DNA of 64,000 nt, taken from assembly GCA_945948555.1 (NCBI GenBank), contig CAMFBM010000012.1:1-64000 (forward strand), written 5' to 3'. The translations under genes were made by a program, and so were the position numbers. The stretch comes from an uncultured Bacteroidales bacterium (GTDB taxonomy: Bacteria > Bacteroidota > Bacteroidia > Bacteroidales > UBA932). Every line of letters starts with the position of its first letter. The stretch's first letter is position 1. Positions 54,018-63,528 of this stretch are shown one piece after another. Below the pieces are notes generated by a model, which made no database searches, had not been told where the DNA came from, and saw only the letters and a program-made list of their open reading frames with translations.

Positions 54018-56234
54018 TTATTTGTTGTACCTTATTGCGAAATAATTGATGTTGTTCTGCGAGGTTCCGGCCACGAATTTAGTGTTGTCATAGCCGTATC
54101 CGTCGGAGCCTTTGTCATTGGCTGGGAAAATCCGGACATAGACATTGTCCTTGCCGAGGATTGTCCGGGGCAGAGGAAAGTCCATCTGTTTGTGGCCTGT
54201 GCACTGGCTGAGAAGGGTGTTTGCATAATATACCACGTCAGGGACGGTGAACACCTCTCCTATGTCCGTCCAGTCGTCTGCCTTGTCCATATCTCCGGTC
54301 AGGGACCACTGTGCCTTCCAGTATCTCGGTGACAGGGCCTTCCCGTTTGTCTGCTGGATATTCATCATACTAATCTGCATCGATATGCAGTCGGAAGTGA
54401 TGCCTTTGGTGGAAAAGTTGACCAGCCAGGCTTCATACTGCCCGTTCTCTCTCTTGTACCATTGGGTGCTGGTCCAGGAAATGGCCGCAGCCACGTCCGA
54501 AGTACAGCCTTTCCCGTCCGTATTCGTCCCGCTGTCAAGTATCCCGTAATTGCTTCCGTCTTCCAGGATTATACCCATTCCGTTCAGATTGCCCGTGTTG
54601 TCCTTCCCGCAGGGACCGAGGTATGAATGGTCGCTGTATGGCCATCCCTTGGTGTGGAATCCGTTCTTTGTGTACCAGTATGATGCCTTTGTATGGGTGA
54701 ACCATCCGTTGTCTCCGAAGGTCGGGTACCACCGCCCTTCAGGATTGACCTCCCCGGGATGTTTCATATATCTGTACTCTGTAAGGAGAGCCGAGAATCC
54801 GTTGTCAAAAGACTTGTCAAGGGCTATGTCTTCCTTGTGCAGATGTCTTATCTGGTATTTCCCGATATTCCCGCAATCTTCCTCCAGAGGGGCGTCATTG
54901 TCGTTGAAAGGCCTGTATTTCTCGTGTACGAGAATGCCGTGAATCTTGCCGCTGCCGTAAGGAAGGATTTCTCCCGTACGCCTGTAGGAACAGGTCATAT
55001 TAGTGAACATATACATACTTGAACCGTGGATGTCCCTTGTCAGTAAAGGATATTTTGCAAATTTGTCAGCTCCGAAGAGAGTCGTATATCCTTCATTGAC
55101 AGGGGTGAGCGGGCCTTTCCTGACAGGAATCTCGCAATCAAGGAGACTGACTCTGGTGTAGAGGTCGTTGTCTGTGATCTGGTCCATATACATCTCCTTT
55201 ACCGGGATTTCAGTCGCATCTACTTTTTCGGAAGTCAGCATCATTGCTGAATTTACGTCAAGGATATCATATCTTTCCGGATTTGTGCCCCTCTTCAGGG
55301 TCGCTCCTTCGAGCAGGACTGTCACTTTCGTGTTTTCCTCGAAAAGGTTTTCCTCCGGGGAGTCGGTGATGAGGCGGAATCCGTATTTCCCGTCAAGACT
55401 TTCCAGATAGACGGTCGTCTCATTGCTGTCATAGTCGATATATCCCATTTCTTCCATATAACATTCACCGGCATTCCCGTTGTGCGAACCGACCACATAG
55501 CCTGTGATTGAATATGGTCCGGTTATTACGGAAGACGTGCCGGAAGCCAGGGCGCGGATTTCTTCAAATGTCTTTTCAGTTGAAATCTCCCCTGAAACGG
55601 CGGTCTGGGTAATCTGGAGAATCTTTGTCTGCACTTCTCCCCATCCGTTTGTCCATCTGACAAACACTTTTGCCCGTCTGATCGCGCCGGTTGTGTTTTC
55701 CGATGTCCGGATTGTCAGTGTGCCGTCCCGGAACGAACAGGATTCCACCCAGTCCCTGCCGCCGGAATATATGATGTAGAAATCAAGTTCCACATTCCCT
55801 GATTCAATTATTGCCGGAACAAGACATTCACCGCCGTCTTTCGTGACCACGGCACTTGTGGTCAGCAATTGGAATGACTCTTCGAGCAGCCCTTTCTGAA
55901 GTACTGTCAGGGTGTCCCTGCGGCTCCCTGTGTCGAAAAGTACGCGGGCCATTCTGGGATACCCGTCATTGTACATATATGCGAAGCGTACATCCTTGTC
56001 CGACCCGGCCGAATCATCCAACAGTTTCATCCAGCTGCATTTGTCAAGCAGGGAAATGTCACAATGTTTGTTGCAGTACAATTTTATGCTTGCCGTCCCC
56101 TCGTCTTCGGAAACAGTGATTGTTTTCTGTTTCAGCCCGAGTTCGTCAATTCCGATGTACTGTGCATCGTCAATCAGGGAACAGGATGTCAGATAAGCAA
56201 GTGCCGCAGCGGCAAAATAAACTGTCTTTTTCAT
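54018..56234 (-). CDS. DUF5689/BACON surface lipoprotein
   Basis: A 738-residue lipoprotein (AYLTSC lipobox, Cys about 18). Residues 35-115 and 120-215 are BACON-like beta-sandwiches (SIKLYCNKHCDISL...WMKLLDD; QLLTTSAVVTKDGGE). Residues about 220-480 form a DUF5689 domain (TFEEIRALASGTSSVITGPY, GYVVGSHNG, YMEEMGYIDYDSN), a module with an OB-fold-like pattern that in Bacteroidota often accompanies secreted nucleases. The C-terminal 250 residues are Trp/Tyr-rich beta and may be a carbohydrate-binding-like lectin fold. No catalytic residues recognised. The ATG at 56232-56234 gives a normal leader. It overlaps the terminal region of the BACON gene upstream by no more than a few bases. Confidence 0.8.
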   Translation of the reverse strand: MKKTVYFAAAALAYLTSCSLIDDAQYIGIDELGLKQKTITVSEDEGTASIKLYCNKHCDISLLDKCSWMKLLDDSAGSDKDVRFAYMYNDGYPRMARVLFDTGSRRDTLTVLQKGLLEESFQLLTTSAVVTKDGGECLVPAIIESGNVELDFYIIYSGGRDWVESCSFRDGTLTIRTSENTTGAIRRAKVFVRWTNGWGEVQTKILQITQTAVSGEISTEKTFEEIRALASGTSSVITGPYSITGYVVGSHNGNAGECYMEEMGYIDYDSNETTVYLESLDGKYGFRLITDSPEENLFEENTKVTVLLEGATLKRGTNPERYDILDVNSAMMLTSEKVDATEIPVKEMYMDQITDNDLYTRVSLLDCEIPVRKGPLTPVNEGYTTLFGADKFAKYPLLTRDIHGSSMYMFTNMTCSYRRTGEILPYGSGKIHGILVHEKYRPFNDNDAPLEEDCGNIGKYQIRHLHKEDIALDKSFDNGFSALLTEYRYMKHPGEVNPEGRWYPTFGDNGWFTHTKASYWYTKNGFHTKGWPYSDHSYLGPCGKDNTGNLNGMGIILEDGSNYGILDSGTNTDGKGCTSDVAAAISWTSTQWYKRENGQYEAWLVNFSTKGITSDCISMQISMMNIQQTNGKALSPRYWKAQWSLTGDMDKADDWTDIGEVFTVPDVVYYANTLLSQCTGHKQMDFPLPRTILGKDNVYVRIFPANDKGSDGYGYDNTKFVAGTSQNNINYFAIRYNK

Positions 56235-56239
56235 AATGA

Positions 56240-56890
56240 TCACAATGCAAACTGTTTGATGGAAATCCAGGTTGAAATCACATCATCTGCGCCATCGGTG
56301 TGAAGGAGGACGATATCGGCAGTCCTCTTGATTCCGCTCCCGTTGGGGGAAATATTGACACTCATCTTGTCCAGTTCCACGGAAACCACCTCCAGCCAGT
56401 TCTCCGGAGAGTCCTCCCCATACCTTATTTCCGCCTTGACGTCTTTGATGTCATACACGAGATTGGAGTTCAGAACATATTCCTGGACTCCTCCCTGAAC
56501 CGGGACCACGGCACTGGAAGAGGCAAATTCCAACAATGGATTGTCAAGGCCTGAGGCCTGTATCATATACAGAGTGTCCCTGACTCCGCCAGCCTCGAAT
56601 GCGATTCCGACCTTTCTTGCCCTTCCGTAGTTTTCGCTGTACCTGAAACGGACCTGGCTGCATCCGGAACCGGAGAGCCTGTCCAGACCGGCCCAGGTCA
56701 CCTTGGAAGTCAGTGAGGCATTCCAGTCGGTATTGCTGTACACAATCACGGGTGTGTCTCCTGCTGAGGCTGAAAGTCTAGTCAGGCGTGACATCAGTCC
56801 CAGCGGCCTTTCAAATTCAGCTTTCTTTTCGCACGAAACCGCTGCAAAAGCCAGCAGGGCGGCAATAAATATTGACAGATATTTCTTCAT
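56240..56890 (-). CDS. BACON-domain lipoprotein
   Basis: A 216-residue lipoprotein with the leader ending in AFAAVSC (Cys about 18). One or two BACON-like beta-sandwich modules follow (SRLTRLSASAGDTPVIVYSNTDWNASL, then GRARKVGIAFEAGGVRDTLYMIQAS), with a C-terminal EYVLNSNLVYDIKDVKAEI stretch. Short SusE/F-position proteins of this kind sit directly after SusD and are thought to help hold the ligand. The start at 56888-56890 is 4 bp after the SusD stop. Longer upstream frames are overlaps with SusD. Confidence 0.8.
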   Translation of the reverse strand: MKKYLSIFIAALLAFAAVSCEKKAEFERPLGLMSRLTRLSASAGDTPVIVYSNTDWNASLTSKVTWAGLDRLSGSGCSQVRFRYSENYGRARKVGIAFEAGGVRDTLYMIQASGLDNPLLEFASSSAVVPVQGGVQEYVLNSNLVYDIKDVKAEIRYGEDSPENWLEVVSVELDKMSVNISPNGSGIKRTADIVLLHTDGADDVISTWISIKQFAL

Positions 56891-56894
56891 ATCT

Positions 56895-58379
56895 CTACAA
56901 TCCATATTTTGCATATTCATTATTATCCAGGGCTCCGCCGGAAGCACGCACCTGCTCATCCGGGATGGGGTAATACTCGTGGCAGGGACGGATGTTCTCC
57001 TGAACGAGGGAATAAGAGTTGTACAAAAGCGTATTCTGATACCACAGGCCCCATCTGACGAGGTCGAACTTGCGCTGGAACTCCCCGAAGAGTTCCCGTC
57101 CTCTCTCCTTGCGGATTTCTTCAATCAGTCTGATGTATGATTTGAAAGTTCCGTATCTTGATGCCCCGGCGCGGTCCCGGACTGTGTCATATCGTGCTAT
57201 GGCTTTTTCATATTCACCTGTTTCACAATAACACTCGGCAGCCATCAGGACGGCATCGGCATATCTGAACACAGGGTAATTGTTGCTGTCTTTCGATGCG
57301 TACATCCCGAAGCACCAGAATTTGGGCCCCATCCAGGTGGATGTGAAATCGTGGCCTTTCCAGGTTGACACCATATTCATATCGCGTCTGTCGTCCTGCA
57401 CGTTTGCAGGCATAATTGTACTTCTCATATATGCGGTAGGCCTGACCGGACTCCAGCAGGTGGCCTTGTCACCGAGTTCGGGAATATCGACATTGTTGTA
57501 TGTGCAGGTGCCGGAGATTCTTGGATGGGGCATAAGTGCTGATGCACAATTGGATGTATAATCAATTCCGCCTGCCACATATTCGTGCTGGATTTCGAGG
57601 ATGGACTCCGGCGTGTTTTTCTTGCTGAACCACAAATCTCCGAGAGGATACTGGCTCAGATCCCCGTAAATGGCGTCCAGATGGTCAATCGCTGCAAGAG
57701 CCCTGTCCCATTCACCGTTCCACATTGACATCTTGGCTATGAGCATCCAGCCCACCGGAGCGCCTATCCGGTTGCCTTCAATGTCCGTGGTCCTTTTCTG
57801 GGGAAGATCCTCCACGCAGCCTTCAAGTTCCTCAATTAGGGATTCCCTTGTCTCGAATGCATCCATCCGTGGCAGTGAACTGATTCTTGTCAGATCTTCA
57901 TCAGTCCTGATATAGTCCCTGTAAAAAGGGATGTTCCCGAAGAAACTGGTAAGGATATAGTAGTAGAATGCCCTGATGACCTTGGCTTCCGCGAGCAGGG
58001 GTGCTTTCTCCTTGTCGGTCATCGGCGAATTTTCAATCCCGTACACGCAGGCATTCGCATTGCGCACCCCGATGTAGCATTGCTGCCATACGGTCGTGCC
58101 GCATCCGCAACCTGCAGGACTGATCATCAGTTTTGCGTCATACTGGGCTGAATTGTTTGCGGATGCAAGGTCGGTAACTCCCTCGGTGGCCATCAGAAAG
58201 GTAAAACTGTAGATGCTGTTCAAGGGAATGTAACATCCGTTCAATGCAGAGATGCACTGACTCTCATTTTGGTAAAAATCGTCCGGATCTATAATAACAC
58301 CTTCTTTTTCCTCCAGACAGGAAGTCAGGGCGGACAACATAGTGAAGAGGATCACCGTGTGTATGATGTGACTTTTCAT
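56895..58379 (-). CDS. susD-like: SusD/RagB family outer-membrane lipoprotein
   Basis: A 494-residue SusD homologue: lipobox SALTSC, N-terminal DPDDFYQNESQCISALNGCY, TPR-like helices (AEAKVIRAFYYYILTSFFGNIPFYRDY), and the C-terminal PVFRYADAVLMAAECYCETGEYEKA and ERGRELFGEFQRKFDLVRWG, which are strong family signatures. It is expected to be a lid on the SusC barrel and to select the ligand. It lies 4 bp after SusC and is cotranscribed. The substrate cannot be read from the sequence; see the notes on the operon. Confidence 0.95.
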   Translation of the reverse strand: MKSHIIHTVILFTMLSALTSCLEEKEGVIIDPDDFYQNESQCISALNGCYIPLNSIYSFTFLMATEGVTDLASANNSAQYDAKLMISPAGCGCGTTVWQQCYIGVRNANACVYGIENSPMTDKEKAPLLAEAKVIRAFYYYILTSFFGNIPFYRDYIRTDEDLTRISSLPRMDAFETRESLIEELEGCVEDLPQKRTTDIEGNRIGAPVGWMLIAKMSMWNGEWDRALAAIDHLDAIYGDLSQYPLGDLWFSKKNTPESILEIQHEYVAGGIDYTSNCASALMPHPRISGTCTYNNVDIPELGDKATCWSPVRPTAYMRSTIMPANVQDDRRDMNMVSTWKGHDFTSTWMGPKFWCFGMYASKDSNNYPVFRYADAVLMAAECYCETGEYEKAIARYDTVRDRAGASRYGTFKSYIRLIEEIRKERGRELFGEFQRKFDLVRWGLWYQNTLLYNSYSLVQENIRPCHEYYPIPDEQVRASGGALDNNEYAKYGL

Positions 58380-58383
58380 CTTG

Positions 58384-61300
58384 CTAATATTTCAGTTGAA
58401 CGGAGAAAATGAATGTACGCGGTTTCGGATAGGCCCCGAGGTCCATACGTCTTATCGTACCCTTGTCGGAACTGTTGGAGACATCCGGGTCGAATCCGTT
58501 GTAATTTTTCCACAAATAAATATTCTCACCGGAAAGTGCGATGGAGATTTCCTTGACGACTTTGGCTTTCTTTATGTTGAAGTCATATCCGAGAGACAGG
58601 CTTTTCAGTCTGAGATAGGATGCGTCGTGGATTATGCGGTCACTGTGCAGGTCGGCACCGTCGTTGATTCCGGCACGGGGCCACCAGGAATCCGGATTCT
58701 TCACAGGATGCCAGGCATTGACCATATAACGGTACTGGTTGGTCCGGCTCGAACCTGCCATATAAAGCTCCGAGAAATTGAAGATTTTGCCTCCGAGTGA
58801 ATATGCGAAGAATATTCCGAGGGTGAACTTGCCTATCCTGAAAGTGTTCTGAAGACCTCCGTAGATGACCGGGTCGGCATTGCCGAGGTATGTGAGGTCA
58901 TCCGAATTCAGCACACCGTCGTGGTTCACATCCACGTATGTAGGATATCCCAATGTCGTAGTGGCAACTCGCGTGGCCCTGGCTTTTGTGTATTTGTTGC
59001 GCTCGATTTCTTCTTCGGATCTCCACGGACCGGCATACTGGAAGCCCCAGAGTGAATTCAGCGGGTAACCTTTGACATATCCGTACATCATATATCCGGT
59101 TTCCGGGGCTGAATAAGCCTTGATGTAATTTTCCGAGCCGATGTCCTCCACCCTCTGGGTGTTGTGGGAGATTGTGAAGGAAGTCGTCCAGATGAAATTT
59201 CGCTTGACGATGTTGCGGCTTTCGATTGTCAGTTCAATACCTTTGTTCGATGTGGCCCCGACATTCTTCAGACGGCTGGAGTAGCCTGTCGATTGTGGGG
59301 TCTGGACATAGAGAAGCAGGTCGGAAGTCTTCGATATATAGCCCTCAAGGCTGAATGAGAGCCTTGAATTGAAGAAGGAACCGGTAATTCCGAGATTTAC
59401 GAGATCCGTTTTTTCCCAGGTGAGGTCGGGGGAGTCAATCCGGGACTGATAATAGGCCACAGGCTGTTTTCCGTCAAAAAGATAACCGCTGGTCGTTGTG
59501 CTCATTGCGGCAGTTGACATATATGAGGCAATGGCATCGTTCCCGGACCTTCCTACACTGAGTTTTATGGAAAGTTCATCGACATTGGCGGCCCCTTTCA
59601 TCCATTTCTCGGCAGACAGGTTCCAACGCAGGGCCACCGACGGGAACAGTCCCCATTTGTGGTTCGACGCGAAATTCGAAGAACCGTCACCGCGCAGAGT
59701 CAGGGTGAGATAATAGCGTTTGAAGTAATTGTAGTTGACCCTTCCGAAGAAAGACAGGGTGCGTTTTGACCAGGAGGTGGAGTAGGACCGGTAGGTGTCC
59801 TTGTCCTGCGCGGCATTGAGACCGTTCCATTTCAGATCGTCAACCAGCAGCCCCTGCGCAAGCAAACCGAGACTTTCACTTGTGAAATCATACAATGAAC
59901 ATCCGAGCATCGCGGAGAAACTGTGATTCCCCCAACTGTTCCAATAATTGAGGGTATTGTCAAAATTCACCTTGTGTTCGGTATAATGCTGTTTATATCC
60001 CTGGCCTCCCTGACCATCTTCCCTTGACGGAAGGGTTGAGGGATAATAGCTGTGTATCAGTCTGTCGAAACGGTAGAACGATATTTGCGTCTTGAATTTC
60101 AGGTTTTTCAGGATTGCAGCCTCGGCGCTTCCTGTCAGTGTCAGTCCGCTTCTCAAGGTCTCGTTGGTGGATTTTTCCAGGTGCTGGGCAGGATTGGACA
60201 CCTTGGTGCCGGCGCTGTTCAGACTGTTGTATTTGCTGTCCGGCATCGTGAACGGAGAAAGATATATTGCGGAATTGTATATGCCGGTTCCTCCTATTGA
60301 AGCGAGGTTTTCGTCCGTCATCCTGTAGGTGTAATAAGTCCTGTAGTTGAGTGTCAGCCATTTGAGAGGCTGGGTGGTTCCGTTGAATGAAATATTGATG
60401 CGGTCGTCTCCGCTGCGTTTTATAATCCCTTCGTTGTTGTTGTAGGTAAGGGAGAAGTAATATTTCGTGTTGCCCGTGAAACCGTTCAGGGACAACTGAT
60501 AGTTCTGATATGGAGCGGTGCGCGTAATCTCGTCTATCCAGTCTGTGGAACCGGCTTTCAAGGCATAGGGATCCTTGTATATATTTGATGAAACGGGAGT
60601 TTCCGTAGATATGTTGGAATACACCGATGAGAACTGTGCCATCTCGTCGCGGTAGATTGCGAACTCGGTTGCATCCATAATGTCGAGTTTGGACGGCAAC
60701 TGTGAGAATCCAGCCGTGGCCTTGAGCGTGATGGAAAAGTTGGAGGCTGCCCCTCCTGCGTCAGAAGCGCTCTTGGTGGTGATGAGAATTACGCCGTTGC
60801 TCCCCCTTGAACCGTAAATCGCCGTTGAGGAGGCATCCTTCAGGATGGAGACCGACTCTATGTCCGAAGGGCTGATGTCATTGAGGTCAGAAATTGCATC
60901 CATCACCCCGTCCACGACTATGAGAGGTTCGTTGGATGCCGTGATTGACCGCGACCCCCTGATTCGGATGGATGTGCTTGCTCCAGGATCGCCGGATGTG
61001 GACATAATCTCGGCACCCGCCACACGCCCCTGGAGAGCCTGGTCGATGGATGTCTGCGGGGAATTGCGCAACTCTCCCATCTTTACGTGGGCCACGCTGC
61101 CTGTCATATCGGATTTTTTCACGCTTCCATAACCGATGACAACGACATCGTCGAGTTGAGTGGAAGCACTCGGCTGCATCTTGACATCCAGTTTGGCTTT
61201 CCCGTCAAATGTGATTTTGAAGTCATCGAAACCGAGATAATAGAATTCGAGCACGTCACCCTTGTCACACTCAACGGAATAAAATCCGGAATTGTCCGTA

Positions 61301-61467
61301 GTTGTGGTCCCTTTCAACTCTCCTCCGGCACTTTTTACCATAATGATGGCACCGGGAAGCATCTCGTTCCTGTCATCTGAAACATTGCCGCTGACTTTCC
61401 CTTTCTGTGCATTTGCCCCGGCACAGACGGCAAATACGGCCAGAATGACTGTAAGTATTCTTTTCAT
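58384..61467 (-). CDS. susC-like: SusC/RagA family TonB-dependent transporter
   Basis: A 1027-residue transporter. Signal peptide (1-20), a carboxypeptidase-regulatory-like domain at 22-105 (KVSGNVSDDRNEMLPGAIIMVK), the segment LDDVVVIGYGSVKKSDMTGSV of the SusC class near 110-130, and a plug with SIRIRGSRSI and IYGSRGSNGVILITTK. The barrel fills the rest and ends in an aromatic-Lys-Tyr (QLKY). Length is standard. It couples TonB energy to import through the outer membrane together with the SusD neighbour. Confidence 0.96.
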   Translation of the reverse strand: MKRILTVILAVFAVCAGANAQKGKVSGNVSDDRNEMLPGAIIMVKSAGGELKGTTTTDNSGFYSVECDKGDVLEFYYLGFDDFKITFDGKAKLDVKMQPSASTQLDDVVVIGYGSVKKSDMTGSVAHVKMGELRNSPQTSIDQALQGRVAGAEIMSTSGDPGASTSIRIRGSRSITASNEPLIVVDGVMDAISDLNDISPSDIESVSILKDASSTAIYGSRGSNGVILITTKSASDAGGAASNFSITLKATAGFSQLPSKLDIMDATEFAIYRDEMAQFSSVYSNISTETPVSSNIYKDPYALKAGSTDWIDEITRTAPYQNYQLSLNGFTGNTKYYFSLTYNNNEGIIKRSGDDRINISFNGTTQPLKWLTLNYRTYYTYRMTDENLASIGGTGIYNSAIYLSPFTMPDSKYNSLNSAGTKVSNPAQHLEKSTNETLRSGLTLTGSAEAAILKNLKFKTQISFYRFDRLIHSYYPSTLPSREDGQGGQGYKQHYTEHKVNFDNTLNYWNSWGNHSFSAMLGCSLYDFTSESLGLLAQGLLVDDLKWNGLNAAQDKDTYRSYSTSWSKRTLSFFGRVNYNYFKRYYLTLTLRGDGSSNFASNHKWGLFPSVALRWNLSAEKWMKGAANVDELSIKLSVGRSGNDAIASYMSTAAMSTTTSGYLFDGKQPVAYYQSRIDSPDLTWEKTDLVNLGITGSFFNSRLSFSLEGYISKTSDLLLYVQTPQSTGYSSRLKNVGATSNKGIELTIESRNIVKRNFIWTTSFTISHNTQRVEDIGSENYIKAYSAPETGYMMYGYVKGYPLNSLWGFQYAGPWRSEEEIERNKYTKARATRVATTTLGYPTYVDVNHDGVLNSDDLTYLGNADPVIYGGLQNTFRIGKFTLGIFFAYSLGGKIFNFSELYMAGSSRTNQYRYMVNAWHPVKNPDSWWPRAGINDGADLHSDRIIHDASYLRLKSLSLGYDFNIKKAKVVKEISIALSGENIYLWKNYNGFDPDVSNSSDKGTIRRMDLGAYPKPRTFIFSVQLKY

Positions 61468-61479
61468 AAGATATGCACG

Positions 61480-62373
61480 CTATTCAAAATCATCATATCC
61501 GCCTTCGTCAAAATCTCCTCCTTCGAGAATCTGACGCAACTGGTCGGAAACCTTGTAAACCTTGATATTGCCGATGTGAAGCGCAGGAATGTTCTCCCCG
61601 GTGCTCAGGGAACGGAATGTGAAAGCAGTTTCTGAAGAGAAACCTTCCGCAGTGCTTCTGAAAGGCAGATATATGAGATTGTCATCGTTGAATTCTTCCC
61701 CGATTGACACGTCCACCACGAAGGTGTTCCTGCCGTTGGAGTCAAAATATGTCCCCTCGGGTATGGAAAGCTCCAAAGGATACAACTCTTTCGTGGAAAC
61801 CGCGCCTGGATTTACCGCGTAGGCATTGAATGAGACATAGTCGTACGAAGTGGATGCGATGCCCGGGATGAAACTGCTTTGCCAGTTTGTCCGGGATTCA
61901 TCCAGGACGAGATGGTCCATCCCGGTGAAGACATTCGTCCAGAAGAGTTCATATCCCTGACAGATTTTCAGGTAGGCTCCGAGGTACATCTGAATCGAGG
62001 TCGCATTCACTGAAGCCGTACGTTCCTTCAGGTCGCCTTTCAGGGCGGAGGCACTGTACCTGACGACATAATGCCTGTCTGACTCCTGTGTGACATTGAC
62101 ATCTATCCACGGATCGGAGGACAGGATATCCTCTGCCGGAAGCTGCGTCTCGACATTGACAGGAGTGTTGCTGTCGATATATATGACTCCGTCAGAAACG
62201 CCCTCAAGCGGTATCTGAAGATAATTGATGCTCGCCTGCGGATTGTCCGGAAGATAAAATCTCACCTCCTCGCTTCTACCGGTATTCTTGTCTTTCCGGC
62301 AGGAGGAGACAACCTGGGAAACCAGGACAAGGGCACAGATTAGGGATAGTTCGGCTGTATGTCTCATATTCAT
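61480..62373 (-). CDS. Hypothetical lipoprotein in the SusCD operon
   Basis: A 297-residue lipoprotein (QVVSSC lipobox) that I cannot assign. Residues 35-130 have the alternating pattern of a BACON-like sandwich (VRFYLPDNPQASINYLQIPLEGV, then WIDVNVTQESDRHYVVRYSASA), followed by a beta-rich domain that ends in NIKVYKVS. The tail is acidic with Asp/Glu/Gly repeats. It overlaps the EEP-family gene by an ATGA and precedes SusC by 12 bp. Confidence 0.75.
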   Translation of the reverse strand: MNMRHTAELSLICALVLVSQVVSSCRKDKNTGRSEEVRFYLPDNPQASINYLQIPLEGVSDGVIYIDSNTPVNVETQLPAEDILSSDPWIDVNVTQESDRHYVVRYSASALKGDLKERTASVNATSIQMYLGAYLKICQGYELFWTNVFTGMDHLVLDESRTNWQSSFIPGIASTSYDYVSFNAYAVNPGAVSTKELYPLELSIPEGTYFDSNGRNTFVVDVSIGEEFNDDNLIYLPFRSTAEGFSSETAFTFRSLSTGENIPALHIGNIKVYKVSDQLRQILEGGDFDEGGYDDFE

Positions 62374-63524
62374 TTGATTTTGCTGATATTGAAATCAACC
62401 ATCACGGGGATGTGGTCGGAAGGTAACTTGAAATGGGTGTAGGGCTCCCAGACCGACTGTCTGGTGTACCAGTCCGTACCGCAGGACACTTTGGTGGAGA
62501 CCTTGAGCAGAGGTTTTGTCACATAGACATAATCAATGCGCATATTTGACATCAGGGATTTGCAGAAAATCCCGGGGAAGTGTTCAGAGACAATGTCATA
62601 ATATGCGGGCACGTCATTCTCAATGTAGCGGTGGACCATAAATGATGGAGAGGCGTTTCCCCATTTGTAGAAGAAATTGTCCTTGTGTGTCACGCAGTTG
62701 AAGTCGCCGCACATCAGCCAGCATTCCCTTTCAGGGTCAGCCGACTTGAGGATGGTATGCCTCGTGATATATTCCATTTCCATCCTGCGATAGGATTCTC
62801 CCTCATAATTCCTCGTTGACAGATCATATACTGCATTCCTGCATTTGCGGTGTTCTTCCGCAGTCCTTTCCATCTCCGCCTTCAGAACTGCCAGATCTGT
62901 TTCAGATGTGTTCCCGGATGCTGCTTCATCGTATGCTTTCTTTGCAGCCTCCCTCGCAAGACGATATTTTTTCAGTTCGGCCGGTTCTTTCATATTGGCA
63001 GTCAGATAACTGAAAGGATAGAGGTGGACGGTGACGATATTGATGGTCCGGCCCTCCACTACAATTTTCGCGTGACCGAAACCGTGCATCACCACCGTGT
63101 CTTTCTGATTTCCGACAGACTGGAGGACATTTTCGATAGGATATTTTGAGGTGATGACCTGTGGATAATTGTCCCTCTGACCGGATTTCCAGACATAATT
63201 GTGACCGTATCTCTGCGCCAGTTCCCCCCAGCCGTCAGGCAGGTATTTCCCCTTCGGATCCTTGATTGTTTCCTGCGAATCGGTCTTGAATACAGAAGCT
63301 GCTTCAGCCCAGACGCAAACATCGGGATCCTTTTCCGACACCCATTTCACGAAAGTGTCGTAATTGTCTCCCTGACCGGACCATACCCCGTTCTGGGTGT
63401 TCCAGTACAGTACACGGAGATTCTGTTTCTCCCCTTTCTGTTTTTCTTTTGCCGGCAGCGCAGCAGTGAACAGAAAAAGGAAAAATATTGCAAAAACGTT
63501 TGATTTCAGGAAGTTGTCGTTCAT
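62370..63524 (-). CDS. Secreted endonuclease/exonuclease/phosphatase-fold enzyme
   Basis: A 384-residue protein with a signal peptide (FAIFFLFLFTAALPA), no lipobox. All the DNase I/EEP catalytic segments are present: LYWNTQNGVW (Asn), VWAEA (Glu), NIVTVHLYP (His), CGDFNCVTH (Asp, Asn), RIDYVYV (Asp) and LPSDHIPV (Asp-His). The family covers DNases, phosphatidylinositol and sphingomyelin phosphodiesterases and other phosphohydrolases, so the substrate is not fixed. A helical insertion at about 180-240 with charged repeats is unusual for the family. Second EEP-fold gene in the operon. Confidence 0.9.
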   Translation of the reverse strand: MNDNFLKSNVFAIFFLFLFTAALPAKEKQKGEKQNLRVLYWNTQNGVWSGQGDNYDTFVKWVSEKDPDVCVWAEAASVFKTDSQETIKDPKGKYLPDGWGELAQRYGHNYVWKSGQRDNYPQVITSKYPIENVLQSVGNQKDTVVMHGFGHAKIVVEGRTINIVTVHLYPFSYLTANMKEPAELKKYRLAREAAKKAYDEAASGNTSETDLAVLKAEMERTAEEHRKCRNAVYDLSTRNYEGESYRRMEMEYITRHTILKSADPERECWLMCGDFNCVTHKDNFFYKWGNASPSFMVHRYIENDVPAYYDIVSEHFPGIFCKSLMSNMRIDYVYVTKPLLKVSTKVSCGTDWYTRQSVWEPYTHFKLPSDHIPVMVDFNISKIK

Positions 63525-63528
63525 ATTT